The position numbers and the translations under genes are program-made. From RGIG4079 sp045637505 (GTDB taxonomy: Bacteria > Bacteroidota > Bacteroidia > Bacteroidales > Muribaculaceae), in NCBI GenBank assembly GCA_045637505.1, contig JAZTZO010000020.1:1-64000 (forward strand): a stretch of DNA of 64,000 nucleotides, given 5' to 3'. The notes beneath the pieces are model-generated. The model saw only the letters and a list, made by a program, of their open reading frames with translations, ran no database searches and had not been told where the DNA came from. Below are positions 59,564 to 64,000 of this stretch, piece after piece; position 1 is the stretch's first letter, and each line of letters opens with the position of its first letter.

Positions 59564-59600
59564 AATAATAAAAAATATACATATAACATTTGTAACTGAT

Positions 59601-60578
59601 ATGAGAAAGATATTAGTAACAGGAGGAGCTGGATTTATAGGCTCGAATTTATGTGAATACCTTTTGGCTAAAGGTGACTATGTGGTGTGTCTTGATAACT
59701 TTGCAACAGGACATATTGAAAATATATTGCCCTTGATAGAACAATATCCAAATACATTCAAGTTGATTGTAGGAGATATTCGCAATCTTGATGATTGTCG
59801 CAAGGCTGTTGAGGGTATGGAATATGTGCTTCATGAAGCAGCTTTGGGCTCGGTGCCTCGTTCGGTAAAAGATCCTATTACATCAAATGATGTGAATGTT
59901 GGTGGATTTTTAAATATGCTTGTTGCGTCGCGTGATGCTGGTGTGAAACGATTTGTGTTTGCAGCAAGTTCTTCAACTTATGGCGATAGCGAATCATTGC
60001 CTAAAGTAGAGGAGGTTATCGGTCGTCCGCTTTCTCCTTATGCAATCACTAAATATGTCAATGAGTTATATGCCGATGTATTTGCTCGCACTTATGGTCT
60101 TGAATTCATAGGTTTGCGCTATTTCAACGTGTTTGGTCGTCGTCAAGATCCTAATGGTGCTTATGCTGCAGTTATTCCATCGTTTGTGAAGAAATTTATG
60201 GCTCATGAAGCACCAAATATCAACGGAGATGGAGAATATAGCCGTGACTTTACATATATCGACAACGTGATACAAATGAATGACCTTGCTCTACAAGCTG
60301 AACCAGGAAGTGCAGCAGTAAATCAAATTTACAACACTGCTTATGGAGAGCGAACTACATTGAATCAATTAGTAGAATCATTGAAAGAGTTTTTGTCGGC
60401 ATATGATGCAGAAATCGCAAATGTGATTCCTACTCATGGCCCAAATCGTGTGGGAGATATCCCTCATTCACTTGCGAGTGTTGATAAAGCAAAACGCTTG
60501 TTGGGTTATGACCCACAATTTAGCATGAAACAAGGTTTGAAAGAAGCTTGTGGATGGTATTGGAAAAACCTTAAATAA
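59601..60578 (+). CDS. UDP-N-acetylhexosamine 4-epimerase (WbpP/TviC type)
   Basis: 325 residues, extended SDR. NAD site TGGAGFIG (7-14), Ser block AASSSTYGD, catalytic Tyr and Lys in YAITKYVNELYAD. VLHEAALGSVPRSV and GDGEYSRDFTYIDNVIQ are typical of the WbpP group that works on UDP-GlcNAc or UDP-GlcNAcA. It stands next to the 6-dehydrogenase gene, the usual WbpO/WbpP (TviB/TviC) pair. Confidence 0.88.
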   Translation: MRKILVTGGAGFIGSNLCEYLLAKGDYVVCLDNFATGHIENILPLIEQYPNTFKLIVGDIRNLDDCRKAVEGMEYVLHEAALGSVPRSVKDPITSNDVNVGGFLNMLVASRDAGVKRFVFAASSSTYGDSESLPKVEEVIGRPLSPYAITKYVNELYADVFARTYGLEFIGLRYFNVFGRRQDPNGAYAAVIPSFVKKFMAHEAPNINGDGEYSRDFTYIDNVIQMNDLALQAEPGSAAVNQIYNTAYGERTTLNQLVESLKEFLSAYDAEIANVIPTHGPNRVGDIPHSLASVDKAKRLLGYDPQFSMKQGLKEACGWYWKNLK

Positions 60579-60589
60579 AATTGAATGTT

Positions 60590-61858
60590 ATGAATAAGGA
60601 TATTAAGATTGCAGTAATCGGATTGGGATATGTGGGGCTTCCTTTAGCTCGTTTGTTCTCAACAAAATATACTACAGTGGGCTTTGATATGAATAAAGCT
60701 CGTGTAGAGGCGTTGATGCAAGGTCACGATGCAACTCTTGAAGTTGCTGACGATTTGTTGCAAAGTGCAATTGCAAATGGATTTAAATGTACCGCCGATG
60801 TTGAGGATATTCGCGATTGTAATTTCTATGTGGTAGCAGTGCCTACTCCTGTGGACCGTGACAACAACCCCGACTTGACTCCACTTTATGGCGCAAGTGA
60901 AACTGTGGGTAAGGTTATCGCTAAAGATGATGTTGTGGTTTATGAATCAACCGTTTATCCTGGAGTAACCGAAGATGAGTGTCTTCCAGTGGTAGAACGT
61001 GTATCGGGATTGAAATATAATGTTGATTTCTACGCAGGTTATTCGCCCGAGCGTATTAATCCGGGAGACAAACTTCACACAGTTGAAAAGATTAAAAAAG
61101 TAACATCGGGCTCAACTCCCGAGATTGGTAAGATTGTTGATGAGGTATATTCATCGGTAATCACCGCAGGAACACATCTTGCTCCTACTATCAAAGTTGC
61201 TGAAGCTGCAAAAGTGATTGAAAACTCACAACGTGATATCAATATTGCGTTTGTAAATGAATTGGCTAAAATTTTCAATCTTATGGGCATTGATACCCAA
61301 GCTGTACTTGAGGCTGCAGGTACTAAATGGAATTTCTTGCCATTCCGTCCTGGGTTGGTTGGTGGACACTGTATAGGTGTTGATCCATACTATTTGGCAA
61401 TGTGTGCTCAACGCTATGGCTACAATCCCGAAATTATTCTTGCCGGTCGTCGCATGAATGATAGTATGGGCGAATATGTGGCTTCGCAAGTTGTGAAATT
61501 GATGATAAAGAAGGGCATTCAAGTAAATGGTTGTCGCATAGCATTATTGGGCTTTACATTTAAAGAAAATTGTCCCGATGTGCGCAATACAAAGGTTGTT
61601 GATATTTACAATGCTCTCAAGGAATATAACATCGATATTATGGTATATGACCCATGGGCAAATGCGACCGTTGCGCAACATGAATATGGCGTTGAAATTA
61701 ACAATCAATTGCCTGCCGGTGAAAAATATGATGCAGCTATAGTTGCTGTAGCTCACAATGAATTCAAATCACTCGACGTAAAATCGTTGTTGAATGAAAA
61801 TAGCGTTGTTTACGATGTGAAGTGGATGCTTGATGGAAATGCCGATGGCAAACTTTAA
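60590..61858 (+). CDS. UDP-N-acetylhexosamine 6-dehydrogenase (WbpO/TviB type)
   Basis: 422 residues from the ATG at 60590; an in-frame TTG at 60581 is three codons upstream and unlikely. NAD site GLGYVG (11-16), VAVPTPVD, YESTVYPGVTED, SPERINPGD, and the catalytic Cys near 261 in GGHCIGVDPYYL. It oxidises the C6 of UDP-HexNAc to the uronic acid. With the epimerase upstream it should give UDP-GalNAcA or a stereoisomer. Confidence 0.9.
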   Translation: MNKDIKIAVIGLGYVGLPLARLFSTKYTTVGFDMNKARVEALMQGHDATLEVADDLLQSAIANGFKCTADVEDIRDCNFYVVAVPTPVDRDNNPDLTPLYGASETVGKVIAKDDVVVYESTVYPGVTEDECLPVVERVSGLKYNVDFYAGYSPERINPGDKLHTVEKIKKVTSGSTPEIGKIVDEVYSSVITAGTHLAPTIKVAEAAKVIENSQRDINIAFVNELAKIFNLMGIDTQAVLEAAGTKWNFLPFRPGLVGGHCIGVDPYYLAMCAQRYGYNPEIILAGRRMNDSMGEYVASQVVKLMIKKGIQVNGCRIALLGFTFKENCPDVRNTKVVDIYNALKEYNIDIMVYDPWANATVAQHEYGVEINNQLPAGEKYDAAIVAVAHNEFKSLDVKSLLNENSVVYDVKWMLDGNADGKL

Positions 61859-61872
61859 TTAAAGAAAACGAA

Positions 61873-63327
61873 ATGTCGCAAGAAAATATAAAGCAAAAAG
61901 CAGTAAAAGGGGCGTTTTGGAGTTTTTGTGAACGCTTTGGATCTCTATTGATTCTATTTACTGCAAACATTGTGTTAGCGCGGATGCTTACCCCCGAAGA
62001 TTTTGGGCTAGTGGGTGTTTTAATGGCGTTTGTGATGATTTCACAAATTCTCATCGATGGCGGCCTTGGAAATGCTTTGATTCAGCGACAAAAGATTACA
62101 ACAGTTGATTGCTCTACAGTGTTCTATGCGAATGTAGTTGTTGCTGTGTTTTGTTATGTGGCGTTGTTTTTAGGAGCAGAAACAATAGCATTTTTTTACG
62201 AACAACCACAATTAGCTAAACTTATAAAAATTTTAGGGTTAGTAGTTGTTATTGACGCATTTGGGGCTGTTCAAAATAACCTTTTGATGAAAGAGGTAGA
62301 TTTTAAACGAATCACAATAGTAAAAGTCGTAGCGGCTTTTGTGTCTTCAATTGTTGCTATTGTGGGCGCTATATGTGGAATGGGAGTATGGAGTTTGGTC
62401 ATGCAGTATGTGGTTAATAGTATCATGAAAAGTATGCTCTTGTGGTTATTATCTTCATGGCGTCCTGTCCTATCATTTAGTGGAGCTTCGTTTAAAGTCT
62501 TGTTTGGATATGGATCAAAATTATTGCTGGCTAATGTTTTGAGTGAAGCATATAGAAATTTGCAAGTTCTTATAATAGGAAAGTTTTTCCCAAAGTCAGA
62601 AGTGGGATATTACTCACAAGCAAAACATTTACAAGATGTGCCAGTTGCCACGATTCTTACGATAGTAAATCAAGTTACATTCCCGATATTTTCAAAATTA
62701 CAAGATGATAAAGAATATCTCAAAAGAGGGTTAAGCCGCAGTGTGAAAATATTGACACTGTTAAATTTTCCATTAATGATGTGTTTGGTTATTATGGCAG
62801 AGCCAATCTTTAGACTCTTATTCGGGGAGCAGTGGATCCCTTCTGTTCCATATTTTCAATGGTTGTGTGGTGGTTTCGGGTTCTTATTAGTTGTTCATAA
62901 TACAAATATAAATGCTTTAAAGGCTGTAGGGAAAAGTGATATCGTGTTATATTTAGAGATAACTAAAAAAGTGTTTGGGTTAAGCATGATTTTTAGTTTT
63001 ATATATCTTGGCTATGGCGCGATGAGTATAATGTGGGCATTGGCAATAAATTCATTTATAGAATTTTTTTTGAATGGCTATTTTACAGGTAAATATACGG
63101 GATATGGAATATTAAGCCAAGCTAAAGATTTATTGCCAAACTTAATGGTGACAGCAGTAGCTTCAGTAGTGACTTATTTGCTAGTATTTATAAATATGCA
63201 TTATTTGTTACTGCTTGTTGCACAAGCGATATGTTTTGCCGTTGTGTATATAGGTGTAATGAAAATAACCAAGGTTGAAGCGTTTAATTACCTAGTTGCC
63301 GAACTAAAGTCAAAATTAAAGAAATGA
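61873..63327 (+). CDS. Polysaccharide repeat-unit flippase (Wzx-like)
   Basis: 484 residues with about 12-14 helices. The N-terminal AVKGAFWSFCERFGSLLILFTANIVLARMLTPEDFG and VGVLMAFVMISQILIDGGLGNALIQRQ are typical of the WzxC/PST group of oligosaccharide transporters. It flips lipid-linked repeat units to the periplasm for polymerisation. The stop overlaps the next start by four bases. Confidence 0.9.
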   Translation: MSQENIKQKAVKGAFWSFCERFGSLLILFTANIVLARMLTPEDFGLVGVLMAFVMISQILIDGGLGNALIQRQKITTVDCSTVFYANVVVAVFCYVALFLGAETIAFFYEQPQLAKLIKILGLVVVIDAFGAVQNNLLMKEVDFKRITIVKVVAAFVSSIVAIVGAICGMGVWSLVMQYVVNSIMKSMLLWLLSSWRPVLSFSGASFKVLFGYGSKLLLANVLSEAYRNLQVLIIGKFFPKSEVGYYSQAKHLQDVPVATILTIVNQVTFPIFSKLQDDKEYLKRGLSRSVKILTLLNFPLMMCLVIMAEPIFRLLFGEQWIPSVPYFQWLCGGFGFLLVVHNTNINALKAVGKSDIVLYLEITKKVFGLSMIFSFIYLGYGAMSIMWALAINSFIEFFLNGYFTGKYTGYGILSQAKDLLPNLMVTAVASVVTYLLVFINMHYLLLLVAQAICFAVVYIGVMKITKVEAFNYLVAELKSKLKK

Positions 63328-64000
63328 AAAAAATAGTAAAAGCAATTTTGCGACCACCATATGTTTATATTCGATATCTATATATGAGGTATATAAAGCA
63401 CGGATTTTATACTTCGGTAGAAGTAGTGTCGCAAGAGATAGACTTGAAGCCTGTTTCTGATTTTTCTATGTCATATTTTGGGTACTATAATGTTTCGCCC
63501 GAGAATGACAAGGGACAGGTGCTTTATTGTGTGCCTAAAGGAAAAGATAGAGTGTCGCTATATTATCGTGATGCCAATGGCGAGCACGAATTTGGTGAAA
63601 CTATGGCATACAACTTGCAACAAGGATGTATGTTGCAATGGGGATATTCTCACCCTAATCGAGCATATTATAATCGCTATAATCAATCGGCCGATAAATA
63701 TGAGGGAGTGGTATATGATGCCGATGCTCATGAGGAAATTGACACTTTGCCTATGCCTATTTATGCCCTTTCAAAACAAGAAGATTATGCGTTGTCGCTA
63801 AATTTTGATCGTTTGGCAGTAATGCGACCCGATTATGGATATTTTTGCCATAAAAACATTGAATTGCCATCAAACGATGTTGATGGTATATGGCACATAG
63901 ATGTGGCAACCAAAGAAGTTAAATTGATAATCACATTGCAACAACTCATTGAACTCAAGCCTGCCGACACGATGGAGGGTGCTCAACATAAGGTAAATCA
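63324..64000 (+). CDS. Polysaccharide-locus protein of unknown function (partial, runs off the window)
   Basis: The ATG at 63324 overlaps the flippase stop (ATGA). 225 codons are seen without a stop, so the 3' end lies outside the window. The visible part is soluble: an N-terminal Arg/Tyr-rich start (KAILRPPYVYIRYLYMRY), then a beta-rich pattern with GCMLQWGYSHPN, AYYNRYNQSAD and DYALSLNFDRLAVMRPDYGY. The pattern of repeated short strands and RPDYGYF suggests a beta-propeller-like fold. The position in the operon implies a role in the same polysaccharide, but no activity can be named. Confidence 0.8.
   Translation, partial: MKKIVKAILRPPYVYIRYLYMRYIKHGFYTSVEVVSQEIDLKPVSDFSMSYFGYYNVSPENDKGQVLYCVPKGKDRVSLYYRDANGEHEFGETMAYNLQQGCMLQWGYSHPNRAYYNRYNQSADKYEGVVYDADAHEEIDTLPMPIYALSKQEDYALSLNFDRLAVMRPDYGYFCHKNIELPSNDVDGIWHIDVATKEVKLIITLQQLIELKPADTMEGAQHKVN

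Noticed and set aside
63478..63801. 107-codon plus-strand frame near the right edge
   Set aside because: It overlaps in another frame the long open frame that begins at 63324 and is coupled to the flippase gene.

Overview
This window is chromosomal DNA from a member of the Bacteroidota, most likely the order Bacteroidales. The evidence is the repeated TTTG-N19/21-TANNTTTG promoters, the near absence of Shine-Dalgarno sequences, a Rho with a long disordered N-terminal insert, a protein with a type-IX-secretion-like C-terminal tail, and a Bacteroidales-style rRNA/tRNA repertoire. Genus cannot be fixed by eye; Muribaculaceae-like is possible.

Layout. 1-530: 3' end of an rRNA operon (23S end, 5S, terminator). 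747-4741: a secreted pair, a short T9SS-tail protein and a giant beta-helix carbohydrate-binding protein. 4904-5902: guanine deaminase plus an exported paralogue without its zinc ligands. 5927-11968 (minus): housekeeping genes (radical SAM YhcC-like, aroC, ybaK, SPOR protein, GtrA, TRIC channel, nth, pheS). 12074-21483: DUF456, tilS, Sel1 protein, rho with a structured leader, a hydrolase, an acidic repeat protein, tRNA-Arg, dapA and thioredoxin. 21493-23830 (minus): AspT/YidE-type antiporter and a small membrane protein. 24022-31488: one MacAB-TolC-like export operon ending in a sigma-54 activator, with a sigma-54 promoter and an inverted repeat in front. The NtrB-like kinase lies tail-to-tail on the other strand behind gph and a BamA/TamA-like lipoprotein gene. 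35926-39813: GT4, ruvX, def, ettA. 40193-40448: a candidate structured noncoding RNA with promoter and terminator. 40539-47651: nuclease, unknown secreted protein, HD protein, folB, rnr, gyrB.

Accessory island 47897-51047. Directly behind tRNA-Pro(GGG) lies an array of five tiny, mutually unrelated membrane-protein genes. The first four have their own promoters. They are interleaved with three degenerate copies of one ~275-bp repeat. On the opposite strand the repeat encodes the head of one gene and most of another; both look to me like phage tail genes. Read on that strand, each small gene sits antisense between gene 'Y' and gene 'X', as an inserted moron gene would. This is the part of the window most likely to be undescribed. 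It ends in an orphan 276-residue protein and a hairpin-rich spacer.

51320-64000: surface polysaccharide synthesis. A GT2 enzyme is divergent from an operon of Wza-like lipoprotein, Wzc-like kinase, Wzy-like polymerase, MBOAT acyltransferase with SGNH partner, UDP-HexNAc 4-epimerase, UDP-HexNAc 6-dehydrogenase, Wzx-like flippase and a gene cut by the window edge. Together they suggest an O-acylated polymer containing an N-acetylhexosaminuronic acid.
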